NCBI RefSeq assembly: GCF_040939455.1
Contig: NC_134107.1
Coordinates: 16,493,537 to 16,557,536 of the forward strand
Source: Microcebus murinus
Taxonomy: Eukaryota > Chordata > Mammalia > Primates > Cheirogaleidae
Length of the DNA stretch: 64,000 nt
Direction: 5' to 3'
Shown: piece by piece, positions 1 through 11,510 of the stretch
Position numbering within the stretch: the stretch's first letter is position 1
Layout: the number at the start of each line of letters is the position of its first letter
Program-made: the position numbers and the translations under genes
The notes under the pieces: model-generated
Databases searched by the model: none
What the model was told of the DNA's origin: nothing
What the model saw: the letters and a program-made list of their open reading frames with translations, nothing else

Positions 1-480
1 TCAGAGACAAGAGGAACCCAATGTGGCCAGGTGACAGTCTCTTAACAGTCTCTTCTAGCTCAATGGAATCACTGTTGCATCTCCTGGTGGATGCATTCCT
101 CCCTTTGGAACTAAGATGTCTTGACCAGTCGAATATAAGGTCAAGGGGCAGGTCATTATGAATAATGGTGAATGATGCCACTCATTTCTACCCATTGATT
201 CCTAGAGCTATAATTCTTGCCTATGGGAGAAACAGCACCATATGTATGTTGGATGGTGCTTGAGAGCATATATAGCCTCCTAAAAAATGTACCCAGCCCT
301 TAAAGGTATTGCCACCAAGCTGGTGTTGTAACTAAGTCTTCAACAGGCCATTACCAGTTGCTTCAGGATGTTGGGTAACATGGTAATGGGAACCAGTTAA
401 TTCCATTCACACACTTCATTTGCTATCAAGCGACAACCTTGATCAGAAGCAATGCTTTGTGGAATATGGATATCCAGTTT
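1..480. other. Unassigned intergenic DNA
   Basis: No open frame with recognisable protein similarity. The texture is not AT-rich L1 and could be a decayed antisense retroelement interior, but I could not assign a family. Confidence 0.3.
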
Positions 481-1128
481 TTGTACACTGATATCCAGTT
501 TTCCCAACACCTTTTATTGAAGAGACTTTTTCTCATTGTATATTCTTGGCACCCTCATTGAAGATCAATTGACCATACTGTTATCAGCTTGCTAGGATGT
601 GAGTCTAGTCATAGGTTTAGAAACAAAGAGGGGGTTTAAGAGTGGGTCCTGAGGAGAATCAGCAGTGTCTTATAAGGCAATTACCCCAGGGGATGCCATT
701 AGAGGGAAATCAGGATTAATGTCCTCAGCCAAGGCTGGAGCAGCTACTTTACTGGCAAACAAGACTCACCAGAATTTAGGACTTCTATGTTCCCAGCTTC
801 ATCAGAATTCTCTCATATGTCCCCATTTTCTAGAGCCTATTGATTTTATTGAAATCAGTTTTTAGATTGCTTTGGACAATATGGTAATTTTAAAGATATT
901 AATATTTTATAATGTTAATACTTCCAATCCATGAGCATGAGATGTTTTTCCACTTATTTGTGTCATCTACAATTTCCTCCGTTAGTGTTTTATAGATTTC
1001 CTTGTAGATATTTTTCCTTTCCTTAGTTAAATATTCCTAGGTATTTTAATCTTTTGTAGCTATTATAAATGGAATTCCCTTCTTGATTAGATTCTTGGAC
1101 AGATTATTATTGGTGTATAGAAATTATA
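481..1128 (-). mobile_element. Antisense L1 (ORF2) fragment, interrupted
   Basis: Bases 495-600 and 845-1128 read as antisense L1 ORF2. They match, in the same order, the larger antisense L1 at 32.2 kb and 33.35-33.56 kb of this window (for example the 'cttccaatccatgagcatg' stretch near 925). The roughly 240 bases between (605-840) do not match L1 and look like an inserted segment of unknown origin. The right edge abuts the duplicated OR10W1 flank at about 1129. Confidence 0.7.
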
Positions 1129-1884
1129 CTGATTTATAAAACATGGTATAAGTTTTATGGATGCTGTTCACCTACATATGCCAAAGTCTTTAACAATGTT
1201 ACTACAATTTGACTCAGTAATTTCTCATCTAAGAAATAAATATATAAAGCAAATCAGCATAAAGTAATATAAAGTGGCAAGTATAAGAGTGTATCCAGGT
1301 ATCAACTGGAAATAGGTAACTCATTTAGTAACTTTTAACTGAAAAAATTATAATAAAGGTATTATCTATAGTAGTTATGGGTAAGAAGACCAACAAGATG
1401 CAGCAAAGCACTTACATGTCAACAATAGCAAGAAGACATTATCACCCCTACACCTAAAAGGCAAAAGAAGGGTGCAGTATTATAAGAGACCTGTGAAAGC
1501 TAGATCTATGGGAAAGAAACCACTTGGTAGAAACTGTGACTTTAGAAAAAATAAAAAGCAACTTTTGACAGACCTATGACCATGCAAGGAGAGAGCAGGG
1601 AGGTAAATACCCCAATCTCTCTCTACTCATACCCTCTCATTTTTGTACTGTCTCCCATTGGCCAAACCAAAGAGGCAAGAAGAGGGCTGGGGAAAAGTTA
1701 GTCTCTTGGGTCACAGAACAGGGAAGACAAAGACCTTGAGAATTAGGAGCAAAGAATAATCAGAAAAAAGGTTGTTTTCTATAAGACTACATACAAAAAT
1801 TAAAATATATTGACAATCCAATTCCCCCATAATAAAGCATTGCTTAAACATTTATTGTATGAAGGAATATTATTCAACTTTAAA
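1129..1884 (+). repeat. Duplicated OR10W1 3' flank, copy A (first part)
   Basis: This stretch aligns base by base, with small indels, to 12555-13320 just downstream of the OR10W1 stop codon. Exact shared words in the same order include 'agcaagaagacattatc' (1428 and 12840) and 'gacaaagaccttgagaatta' (1726 and 13161). No OR coding sequence precedes it; the left edge runs into antisense L1. It is therefore the surviving 3' flank of a lost OR10W-type copy, or a duplication of flank only. Confidence 0.8.
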
Positions 1885-2500
1885 TTTATATTTTTATTAT
1901 TTTACTTTATTTTTTTAATTTCAGCTTATTATGGGGGTATAAATGTTAAGGTTATGTATATTACCCTTGTCCCCCTCCCCCCTCGAGTCAGCACTTCAAG
2001 CATGTCCATCCCCCAGACAGTGTGCATCACACTTATTATGTATGTATATACCCATCCTTTCCTCCCCCCCCACCTGCCCGATACCTGATAAATGTTATTG
2101 CTATATGTCTACTTAGGTGTTGATCAGTGAAACCAATTTGCTGGAGAGCACATGTGGTGCTTATTTTTCCATTATTGAGATACTTCACTTAGAATGTGTT
2201 CCAGCTCTATCCAGGAAAATACAAGAGGTGCTATATCACTGTTGTTTCTTATAGCTGAATAGTACTCCATAGTATACATATACCACATTTTATTAATCCA
2301 CTCTTCTATTGATGAGCACTTGGGTTGTTTCCACAGCTTTGCAATTGTGAATTGTGCTGCTATAAACATTCGAGTGCAGGTGTCTTGTGCCAGTTCAAAG
2401 CTGTTTTAATTACTATAGCATTGTAGTATAATTTGAAATCTGGTAAATTGATACCTCCCATTTTGTTTTTATTGCCTAGGATTATAAGTTTATATTTTTA
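1885..2500 (-). mobile_element. Antisense L1 3' end inserted in copy A
   Basis: This is the reverse complement of a strepsirrhine-type L1 3' end: an A-rich tail read as T-rich at 1897-1925, then the 3' UTR, then terminal ORF2 codons to about 2395. A second, non-contiguous ORF2 piece follows (2395-2480). A 12-base target-site duplication, 'tttatattttta', lies at 1885-1896 and 2489-2500. Copy B (13310-13330) is uninterrupted at the matching position, so this L1 arrived after the duplication. Confidence 0.8.
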
Positions 2501-2735
2501 AATACTAGTGATTAGTAATATCTAACATTAATTGCTTTCTATGTGCCAGAAGTAAAAATATTGTGTATATACATATATATACATTTACCTAATCTTCAAA
2601 ATTCTGTGACGGACTTTCACTATGCCCATTTTCCAAAGCTAGAACTGACTCACAGAGTATAAGAAACTGGCAGAAGGTCACATGCTGCTAATAAGTGGTG
2701 AAGCTGGAATTTAAACCCAGGGATATTCCAGCTTC
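2501..2735 (-). repeat. Copy A (second part), containing an antisense MIR
   Basis: Homology to the OR10W1 flank resumes after the L1 ('aaatactag', then 'attagtaat', compare 13327-13350). It runs into an antisense MIR SINE recognisable by 'ctatgtgccag' and a degenerate 'ccattttccaaagctagaac' stretch. The same junction between unique DNA and MIR occurs in both copies. Confidence 0.65.
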
Positions 2736-2984
2736 AGAGGTAATGTTAATACTTATAATTATTATTAGCAAAAGCAAGATATAAGCTGCATTTACAGCAT
2801 GATTCAGATACTGAAAATATCCACCATGTAGCATATGTAGGAAAGAAAATGAATATAAATATACCAAAATATTAACTATAGTCATCTCTGATTTCAGGGA
2901 TAATGAATGACATTTATCATCTTCATTATTCATCCTTAGGCCTCCACACTTTATATATTACAAATGAGTATTTGGGGAGCTTGA
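2736..2984. other. Intergenic, nothing recognised
   Basis: AT-rich DNA with no supported gene. An 81-codon antisense frame here shows no family signal. Confidence 0.4.
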
Positions 2985-3565
2985 ATTTCTTTTTTAAATT
3001 TTATTTTAATTGACTAATAATAATTGTGTATATTAAATATTTATAGAGTATAATGTGATGTTATGATACAGCATACATTGTAGAATGATCCAATCAGGAT
3101 AATTAACTTATCCATCACTACATATATTTATAATTTCTTTGTGATGAGAACATTTAAAATCTATTCTTTTAGCAGTTTGAAATATACAATACATTATTAT
3201 TAACTACAGGTCACCAGGTTCCAGTGGAGTTGATCACTAGAATTTATTTCTCCTGTCTAACTGAAATTTGTCCCCTTTGACTAACATCTCTTTCCCTATT
3301 CACACCCGCTACCACTGAGCCTCAGGAAACCACCATTATACTCTCTACTTTCCTGAATTTCACTTTTTTGATTTCACATACAAGTGAAATCATACAGCAT
3401 CTGTATTTCTGTGCTGGCCTCTTTCACTTAGCAATGTGTCCTCTAGGTTCATCCATGTTGCCACGAATGACATGGCATCTGCTTCTCAGAGTATCCAAAT
3501 CAATAATACTTCATAATAAAACTCTACCAGCTCATATCAGACCTTCTAGCGTGTCATATTATGCT
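2985..3565 (-). mobile_element. Antisense L1MA-type 3' end
   Basis: The sequence reads as the antisense 3' end of an older mammalian L1: 'atgatccaatcaggataatt', then 'ttctttgtgatgagaacatt', then 'agcctcaggaaaccaccatt' and the usual 'tcatccatgttgc' ORF2 end. The order is the same as at 30.85-31.3 kb. Confidence 0.75.
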
Positions 3566-3699
3566 GTCCGTTTTTCATTAGGCATGAGATAACTCTTCAG
3601 TAAAGTATACAGTCCTCACTAAAGTGTGAATTCAATATTTTCTAGTTAGAACTTTTTTCCCAATAAAATTATTTGATTAAGAACCTCTCCAATTATACA

Positions 3700-3840
3700 T
3701 CTATAAATGTGCATGCACACACATACACACACATGAACTCCCCTCCATATATATATATGTATATATATATATATAAAGATATATCCAGAATAGATATAGA
3801 TGATCTACTTACAGATAAGATAGATATAGATATAGATCTT
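3700..3840. repeat. TA/CA and GATA-type simple repeats
   Basis: Alternating (CA), (TA) and (GATA)-like runs: 'cacacacatacacacacatg' near 3716, a TA tract at 3748-3773, and 'agatatagatatagat' around 3820-3836. Confidence 0.85.
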
Positions 3841-5009
3841 TAAAGAGAGAGAAGTGAGAAATAGCTAAGAGTTTGGGCCTTCCATATGGCACAAAAATGT
3901 GAAAAGAAAATTTTATGGAATGCTGATTTAACAAACATAATTTATGGCTTGGTGTACTACATCCAGGGTTCATTTGCAATAAGGTAACTATTTTTTTTTT
4001 AACTTTCCTCATACTTTGTATTAATTCGCTTGTGTGCCATATAAGGGTGGAACACATAGAAGAACATCCCTGGGCTTGTTCCAGTGAGGTACCCACTGTA
4101 TTAATTGTCTTGGACAGTGAATTCCTAGAGTAGGGACAGGGATTTGGGCAATGGAAAAGCTTTACAAAGTGCTTAATACAAATTAGGATGAACAAACAAG
4201 TTCTGATACAAACCTAAGTTCCTTTAAAGTAGTATGTCTCTAACAGCTCTCATCTGGCTTCCTGCAACACAATCACTGGCAGCATTTTGGGAAATTGCTG
4301 CCTCTGAGGTCCCATACTCAATACCACCCAACTGAACCTTCTACAAGGAGTAGGGAAATATCCTTTTGAAATAAATACTCGGTTACACTATGTGAACCAA
4401 AGTTTATATAGCAAACATTTGCAAATCAAATCTTTTTTTTTACATCGACTCACCTTAAGATAGCAGGGCTTATTTATCTCCATTTTTATTGATCTTCCTG
4501 GAGCATTGTTAATAATCCTTAGGTTTCAGCTGTTGAGGTCACTTCCCCAGGGACCCTCTGTGAAACTTCTCTTGGCGAAGTCCTCGTTTTTGTTTTGTGC
4601 TCATCTAAACTGGGACACGAAAGTTCCTGAGATGATGTCATTTACAGGAACTCCACAAGGACATTATCTGCACTGATAATTGTTAACCCCACCACATTTC
4701 CTGGTTTATTCAATTTTTAGTTTTTAAGTTTGATCTTTAAAAATATCAGCTTTCTTGAAGGAAAGTATGCCAGTAGCCTCAACTTTTTTCAACCAAGTTC
4801 CCTTCGGGATTAATTAAATCCAGTCCATGTAAATCGAGGGGGGAAATTGCAGCAACGAATTACTCATTCTATGAAGTCCTTGGTCCATTACTAGAGTATT
4901 TCTAAGTAGTTGTTTTACAAAATGTGGGACAAGAAAGATAGAGATACTTCTGACAGATGGATGACTTGATGGAAACAAGTCAAAGAAGAGACTTCCCTGG
5001 AAATAAGGT
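3841..5009. other. Intergenic, no gene seen
   Basis: More than 1 kb with no recognised gene or clear repeat. Short frames, such as 128 antisense codons at 3809-4195, lack any domain signal and overlap simple repeats. Confidence 0.4.
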
Positions 5010-5159
5010 CTTTAAAGAGGTACTTAGGTTAAAATGTGGTCATTAGGGTGACCTTATTCCGACATGACTATTGTCCTTCTAAGAAGAGGATATTAGGACA
5101 CAGACTTGTACAGAGGGAAAACCATGGAAAGACACAGGGAGAAGACGGCTGTCTATATG
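5010..5159. repeat. Old LTR/DNA-repeat-like segment
   Basis: The run 'gtcattagggtgaccttatt' followed by 'ggacacagac' and 'gacacagggagaagac' is a widely dispersed mammalian repeat motif series. I could not fix the family name. Confidence 0.4.
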
Positions 5160-5285
5160 CTGCACTGTTTGGCCGATGGGCACGTTTATAGCCCTGACTT
5201 TGGTGATGCAAAGGCAATTTATGTAACCTAACCATTTGTACCCCCATAATATTCTAAAATAAAAAATTAATTAATTAATTAAAAA
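5160..5285 (+). mobile_element. Short L1 3' end (sense)
   Basis: The very end of an L1: 'gcactgtttggccgatgg', then 'aacctaaccatttgtacccc', then 'cataatattctaaaataaaa' and an A-rich tail. It is a heavily 5'-truncated insertion of the same L1 type as 15.7-16.1 kb. Confidence 0.75.
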
Positions 5286-5779
5286 GAACTGATCAGGGGA
5301 AAGAATGCACTGATTCTAGATAATCATTCTTAATACATGTAACTGAAATATCACCACAACAGAGAGGAAACCCCATCAAGTTACCACAAATGGATGAAAA
5401 GAAGGCTTAAAACTGTACAGCCCAGGCAGTTACAACTCCATGCTCACCTACCAACCTCCCCATCTTTATCTGAAGTTGCAAGATTCATTCTTATAGAGTT
5501 TCAGACCTGAATATCGAATTATTTATTCAATTATTCAATAAATAGTTTTGATTACCTTCTATATGTCTATCCCAATGGACTTAATAGGAGGTAATTTTGA
5601 CTCCCAGGGAAATATCTGGAGATACTTTGCATTATTATAACCAGAAAATAGGGGCTAATGTCACTGTCATCTTGGGTAGAAGCCAGGATGCTGGGAAACA
5701 TCCTACACTGAACAGGACAGCCTTTCATAGCAAATAATTATCCAACCCAGCATATCAACAGTGCCCAGGTTGGGAAATC
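5286..5779. other. Intergenic, no gene seen
   Basis: Nothing recognised beyond decayed dispersed-repeat texture. Confidence 0.4.
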
Positions 5780-6290
5780 CTAGTCGAGCCTTTTGTTACT
5801 CATACAATGTACATAGAACGTGAGGAAAAGCATACTTGGTTGTTGCCCTCATTGACCCTACATACTACTAGGGGGAGAGAGGCCAATCGAATAACACACA
5901 GATACATGTAAACTTCCAGCTGTGGTAGTTGCCATGACAGAGAGGTACATGACTTTCCAAAAGGCACATTTGACCCTGATATGACCAAGGTCAGAGAAGT
6001 CCTCCTCGAGGAAGTTGTAATGGGAGTGGCCAAAGGATAAGTAGGAGCTACTTAGGTAAAAAAGAAAGGGGAAAGGGCATTCCAAGCATAGGGAACAGCA
6101 TGTGCAAAGGCCTGGTGGTTGCAGGAAGCATGCTGAGAAGATGGGACTGAAAGAAAAATGGGGCCGCTGGAGAAGAGTCGGGAGGAAGCCAGAAGGCAGC
6201 AGGGGTTCGACCTTATATTGCCTTCTAATCCATTTTGTGGTTCATCTTTGCAGTATATGCCAGATTTTACTTTCACTAAAAAGCATTTGA
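5780..6290 (+). repeat. L2-like LINE relic
   Basis: Contains the characteristic series 'agggcattccaagcatag', 'ggaacagcatgtgcaaaggc' and a later 'ggccgctggagaa'. This matches the common L2-associated consensus 'gagcattccaggcagagg / aacagcatgtgcaaaggccc' in order. Overlapping 60-77-codon frames on both strands are artefacts of this repeat. Confidence 0.5.
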
Positions 6291-6334
6291 GGGCAATGTG
6301 GCTGGATGAAGCTTAATGTAGAGGAAAGTGAATA

Positions 6335-6560
6335 TACTTTAGGATCAGACAAATTTCATCTCAGCTTCCTTGCTGCATCTATTCTTGGACAAACTACTCA
6401 AATTCTGCAGATCTTTTACTTTTGAATTTTACCTGTGAAATAGGAATAACTCACTTTGCAGAGTTCTTATGATTAAGTGATATAATGTATAAATGGGATA
6501 CCAATTACCTCTTGTTAACATTGTTGTAAGAATAAAATGAGTTGATAAATGCAAAGTGCA
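6335..6560 (+). repeat. MIR SINE (sense), degenerate
   Basis: MIR layout: a 'tttaggatcagacaaatt' entry, 'cttggacaaactactcaa', 'acctgtgaaataggaataa' and the usual 'taaatgcaaagtgcatgg' tail. Confidence 0.6.
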
Positions 6561-6769
6561 TGGAATATAGTAAGTGCAACATAAGACTCAGCTACTGTAG
6601 TCATTATAATGTTTGGCACATAGTAGGCACTTAACATATTATGCTTTCTCCCCTTCCCACCTCCTCTCTCCTCCATTTATTGGCACCGAAGATATCTCAG
6701 AGTTTCTGAATATCTCAGGTATCTCAGCCATGCCTGCTTTGGGATCTGATCATCCGGCATGTGCATGCG

Positions 6770-6772
<3 letters not shown>

Positions 6773-6802
<30 letters not shown>
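6773..6802. repeat. (AC)n microsatellite
   Basis: Fifteen uninterrupted AC units. They produce the histidine/threonine run in an adjacent spurious 68-codon frame. Confidence 0.95.
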
Positions 6803-6804
<2 letters not shown>

Positions 6805-6917
6805 AGAGAACTTCATTAATCACTGTAGGTCTATGCAGAAGAATTGCCATTGACTAAATGAACACTTGGGTGCATACATTCACACACAGACACACAAACA
6901 TTTATATATATTTTAAC

Positions 6918-6942
6918 ATGATATATATATATATATATATTT
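6918..6942. repeat. (TA)n microsatellite
   Basis: Pure alternating AT tract followed by a T run. Confidence 0.9.
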
Positions 6943-6945
6943 TTT

Positions 6946-8030
6946 TACACATGGCTAACATTTGTTCCAAGGGAATTAATTAAGCTAATTTGCTAATTAA
7001 TAGGAATGTCTCGGCTCAAGGAAAATTAAAGATGCAGCAAAAAAGGTGAAACCTTTGCCATGTATTAATTGAAGCTCCCTTAATAATATAACACTATGCT
7101 AGGCCCCATGGAAGAGAAATAAAATACAAAATATAGTCTCAATTCTCCAGGGCAATAATAATTTGGGACTAGGAATGAACCCAACCATGACAGAATGGTG
7201 GGAGTAAATTCTCTGAAACAGGAGGTTCAAATGACCTTGATCAGGGCACTTCACATTTCTCACAGAATTGTTTTGGACAACACTGAGAGTGTGCTAAAGG
7301 GTTTGATACTGGTCTTTACTTTGACAAACGTACTCCAGACCCTCCACATAATAGACACAGTTTTAGTTCAGACCAATTATCTGGTAACAGGGGAGGAGGT
7401 CAGCAAAGACTGAGCTGCCTTCTTCAGGGACATGGAACTTATGAGGCAAGACCCTCAGTGGCAAAGCAATTTACGCCTTCCATAGCGGCCTCTGTTTGGG
7501 AGGTTACATAAAGGCTCAGTCCCACTAGGTAGTCTCTCCAGGGCCATGCTCTCCCTTCTTTAACCACCCGAGTAGTTAGATGTCACCTGCTAGGGCCTGT
7601 CTTTTATGAATATACCTGAGGAGGCTGTCTCAGTGCATCCCTCTCCCTTCTCATGTTGAAGGTAAGTGAAAGTCTTCTTCTACCTTCTTCCAGGTTTGCA
7701 ACGTTCCAGCACCAGCTAAAACTGAGTTAGAAAAGTGGGTAGCGGCTTTACAAATAGACTCCCGGATTTCGGAACTAGTTCACCCCTTGACTTATGGTGC
7801 TTCTCTGAATTTCACTTGGAAACCCAATTATTCTGATTAAAATGGTAATAACTAATCTCAGTCAAAGAAATGTTAAGGGATTGAATAAATATAAATTTTG
7901 ATAAGGTTTAAAAGTTAATAAAAAGCCTTTTCATCATATGGTACCTCATTTAATCCTCTGCTATGAAGCAGACATTATTAATATCATACCCTCATTAGAA
8001 ACAAATAAAAGAGGGAAGAATTTTAACATT
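6946..8030. other. Intergenic, no gene seen
   Basis: Mostly unassigned. A 72-codon forward frame at 7195-7413 shows no recognisable domain and is probably chance. Confidence 0.4.
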
Positions 8031-8034
8031 TGTT

Positions 8035-8255
8035 ATGCAACTTAATAGGTTTCATACATCAAACCAAGTGTTCTAAATACTTTATCTCATTTAATTTCAT
8101 CACAGCTCCATTACGTAAGTGCTATTATTTACATCTTTTAAACATGAGGAAACAGAAATTAATGCAAGATGATCTGCCCAGAGGATAATGCTAATAATAG
8201 CAAGCTGAGATTCTAGCTCAGGTCTGCTAAGTGACAAATCTACTAGCCCCCTTTT
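8035..8255 (-). repeat. MIR SINE (antisense)
   Basis: Antisense MIR order: 'tttatctcatttaatttcat', 'cacagctccattacgtaagt', 'aacatgaggaaacagaaatt' and 'gagattctagctcaggtct'. Confidence 0.65.
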
Positions 8256-8322
8256 TTATGTAACACTAACTAGACAGTTGGAGGGCTGTTCTAGTCTAGA
8301 CCATCTGAATTTCAAGATTGAA

Positions 8323-8402
8323 CAGAGATAATGTTTCTCAGGATAGCCTGAGAATAATATTTCTTAGGCTATTAGCCAGAGATAATGTTTCTCAGGATAG
8401 CC
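8323..8402 (+). repeat. Three-unit ~27-bp minisatellite
   Basis: A 26-base word, 'cagagataatgtttctcagg' plus 'atagcc', occurs exactly at 8323-8348 and 8377-8402. A diverged unit ('gagaataatatttcttagg...') lies between, giving three units of about 27 bases. Confidence 0.85.
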
Positions 8403-9109
8403 CCAGTTGGGGCAAGGCTATCCGGAGAGGTCGGAAGGAATTTGAGAGTATGATGTGGGGTTTGACCTGGATGCACTGAGATCTAGGGGAGATTTCTGCG
8501 GATGATGCTGAAGGGCTCTTATCTTACTCTTTCCTATGCAACATATTTAGTAACCACTGGGAATAGCAAATTAATGATGTGTTGATATGATACTTTTCAC
8601 TCTCTTGGAACCATGAATTCAACTATTTTATCTATCTAGATCTTGTCCATGTAACCATTCCTGTGGTATGTCCCATGCAGCACACTTTTAAAAGAGATAT
8701 TTAAATTGAGAGTTTAAATTTTATGACATATAAAAACCATGTCGCGAGAAATACTAAAAGAAAATTAGAAAAAACAATCAGAGCTACACTATAAGAGTTC
8801 TTTAGTATCTGAAGTGTTTTATGTAGAAAATGGCCACATTGTTTAGAACAGAAAGAATAAGCTAAGGTTGCACAGAGGCAGGTTTCAACAGATCACAGAA
8901 ATAACTTTCAGAGAATCTAGTATTCCAACACTGGAGCAAGTAAGCCAGGAGGCAATGAGAGTCTGTGGGCATTGAAGGTGACCCGATGTCCTGATACTGT
9001 ATGGAAGATTCAGGTAGCTAACAGGAGATTAAACTAGGCAATCTCTGAGGTCTCTTCCAGCACCAAAAATTCATGACCTATGATAGCTCTGATTTAAATA
9101 TTTTATCAT

Positions 9110-9275
9110 AAATGTTGGAGATGCAGCATTAAGATGATAAATATTTGATGTAATGGATATGAAAATTAGCCTGATTTGATCATTCCAAAATGTATACATG
9201 TATCAAAACATCACATTGTACCCACAAATATATACAATGATTATTGTCAATTAAAAATAACATAACATTTTTTTA
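9110..9275 (+). mobile_element. L1MA-type 3' end (sense)
   Basis: The tail of an old L1: 'tgatgtaatggatatgaaaa', 'caaaatgtatacatgtatca', 'aaacatcacattgtaccc' and 'tatacaatgattattgtcaa' followed by an A-rich end. Confidence 0.8.
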
Positions 9276-9608
9276 AAAGATGATATGACTATAATGGACT
9301 ACAACAAAATTCTCAGAAGTCATCATTATGACATGAATTTCACAACCTCCTCCTATCATAACACAGGGGGTAGATGAGCCTTTAGATATCAATTTATTGT
9401 AGGCGTCTATCTGCTATGTTCTAGATTGACAGGATTTTTTCCACAGTGTAACCCAAATATGTATATGAAGTTGTTTCCCATAAGGGCACCTAAACAAGTG
9501 ATTTGACTATGAAATAATCTTAAATTTTTCACTTAACAGAAGCAGAAAATGGAAAAAAAACAAATGACTTATGTTTTTCACAGTATACTTATCCATTCAA
9601 GATATAAT

Positions 9609-9888
<280 letters not shown>

Positions 9889-9999
9889 AAGATATAATCA
9901 CTGAGTGTTTACAATTTTCACAACATAAGACTTGGTGGTCATGGAGATATACAAATATAAATAAGGCAGAGTGGCTGCCCTTGAACTTACAAATAATAA

Positions 10000-10280
10000 G
10001 GATGGTTGTCTTTTATTAGGTTGCTATTACTATGGACTGGTCATCGTGATACTATATCTTATATTAGTATCACATTTAAACTCACAGCAACCCTTTGAAC
10101 CAAGTATAATTATTATCCCATTTTCTTTTAAATTTCAGCCTATTATGGAGGCACAAAATTTTCAAATAAAGAAACTGAGACTCAGAGAAATCATATATTG
10201 CCTAGCATCATGGCACTGGGAAATGGAATTATTCAAACCACAACCTTTAATTTCACAGCTCACTTCACACTGATACACTG
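10000..10280 (-). repeat. MIR SINE (antisense)
   Basis: Antisense MIR: 'taaactcacagcaacccttt', 'ataattattatcccattttc', 'aaactgagactcagagaaat' and a 'cacactgatacactgcctc' end. About 35 bases near 10130-10165 are out of register and resemble a very short L1 3' end. The 100-codon forward frame here is not a gene. Confidence 0.65.
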
Positions 10281-11440
10281 CCTCTCCTCCACATGTTATA
10301 GTAAAGTGTGCAATATGCTAAGTGGCATTAGAAATAATTCAAAGTATTATTGAAGTTCAGATGAGGAAAACAGAATAACTGAAACAGACACTGCTTGTTC
10401 GCTGTTAGAAAAACAACAGAGAGCCAGTAATGCCCTCAGTGTTCTTACTATTTGTGACTGGCTATAATCACATTTGTCTCCATGCTCCTGACAGTGTGGT
10501 AGGTTTATGTGAATGATTTTTACTGGAAGTGGCGTGTCCAGTTAGAGATTTCTCTTCAAAGCTCATAACAAAGAACAGAAAATATTTAAACTTGACAAGC
10601 TGAAACAAGATCGTATGTTACCTCTTTCCCACCTTCTTGAATATGAGTTGGTCTGGGAAAAGAAGTGGGACGGACATCCTTTGCAAGTTATGTCTATTCA
10701 TTAAAAGGTTTCCACGAGAACTAGATGGCTTCTCCCAGATTTCACATAAGCTTCTTAGAAATATGGAAGAAGGGACTGGCTTAGTCTTTCATATTCATGC
10801 CCAAACTTGCAGGAAAGGCTCTTAGATTTTCAACAGCTCAATCACATATTTTCCCATATCTCCACAAACCAGGAGGAAACCTGTGATAAAACACCCTTTT
10901 TCCTTGAAGTTCTTATATGTCTCCTCACTGGATCAGGCTAAAGAAGCCAAGAGGAGGGAGGGCTTTGTTTCCTCGGGCTCATCCCTGACACTGTCAAGCT
11001 CAGGCCTGTGTAGGCCCTTCATCTTATGGGCGTTTTTTCTTTCTTCATTTTCTATCACATCGTGAGCTTTTGAGCGAAACATCCACATACCACTGCTGCA
11101 ACACCTCGGGAGATATTGGGTATAGGTAAATATCTGAAGGAATGAATGATTGGCTTCCCTTTTGCACCTTAATGACTTTTTCTTGTGAATTTATTAAGAA
11201 AATTTAATTTTCGTTCCACTACTTCCGAAAATCGCTCCTGAATTCCACCCACTTCCTCTGCCACTTTTCCTCAGCGGTCTCTTACATAATCTGGCCCAAC
11301 TCTTGGCAGTTGGAATTTGCGGTGTAGATATTTCTGTGGAGAAACCTTGTAAAATGGAGGGCGAAAAAAAGAACTAGTTCTTATCCTTCTTGTTTCTGAC
11401 TCCAGCGCTGGTTAGACTAGAGTCCTGGCTCAGAGTGTAA
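10281..11440. other. OR10W1 upstream region, no exon identified
   Basis: OR 5' non-coding exons and promoters usually lie 1-10 kb upstream of the coding exon, but none can be assigned from sequence alone here. No TATA box or Olf1/EBF-type site was convincing. Short frames (62 and 60 codons) have no similarity. Confidence 0.35.
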
Positions 11441-11469
11441 ACTAATGTATCCTCAGTCTCATTCTTCCC

Positions 11470-11492
11470 TCTGTCCTTGTGACTCTCCACAG
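11470..11492 (+). other. OR10W1: Splice acceptor of OR10W1 coding exon
   Basis: A pyrimidine-rich run ('cctctgtccttgtgactctc') ends in 'cacag', with the AG at 11491-11492, 18 bases before the chosen ATG. It suggests a spliced 5' leader and makes the in-frame ATG at 11445 intronic. Confidence 0.6.
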
Positions 11493-11510
11493 AGAAAAGC
11501 TGTTAGCTCA

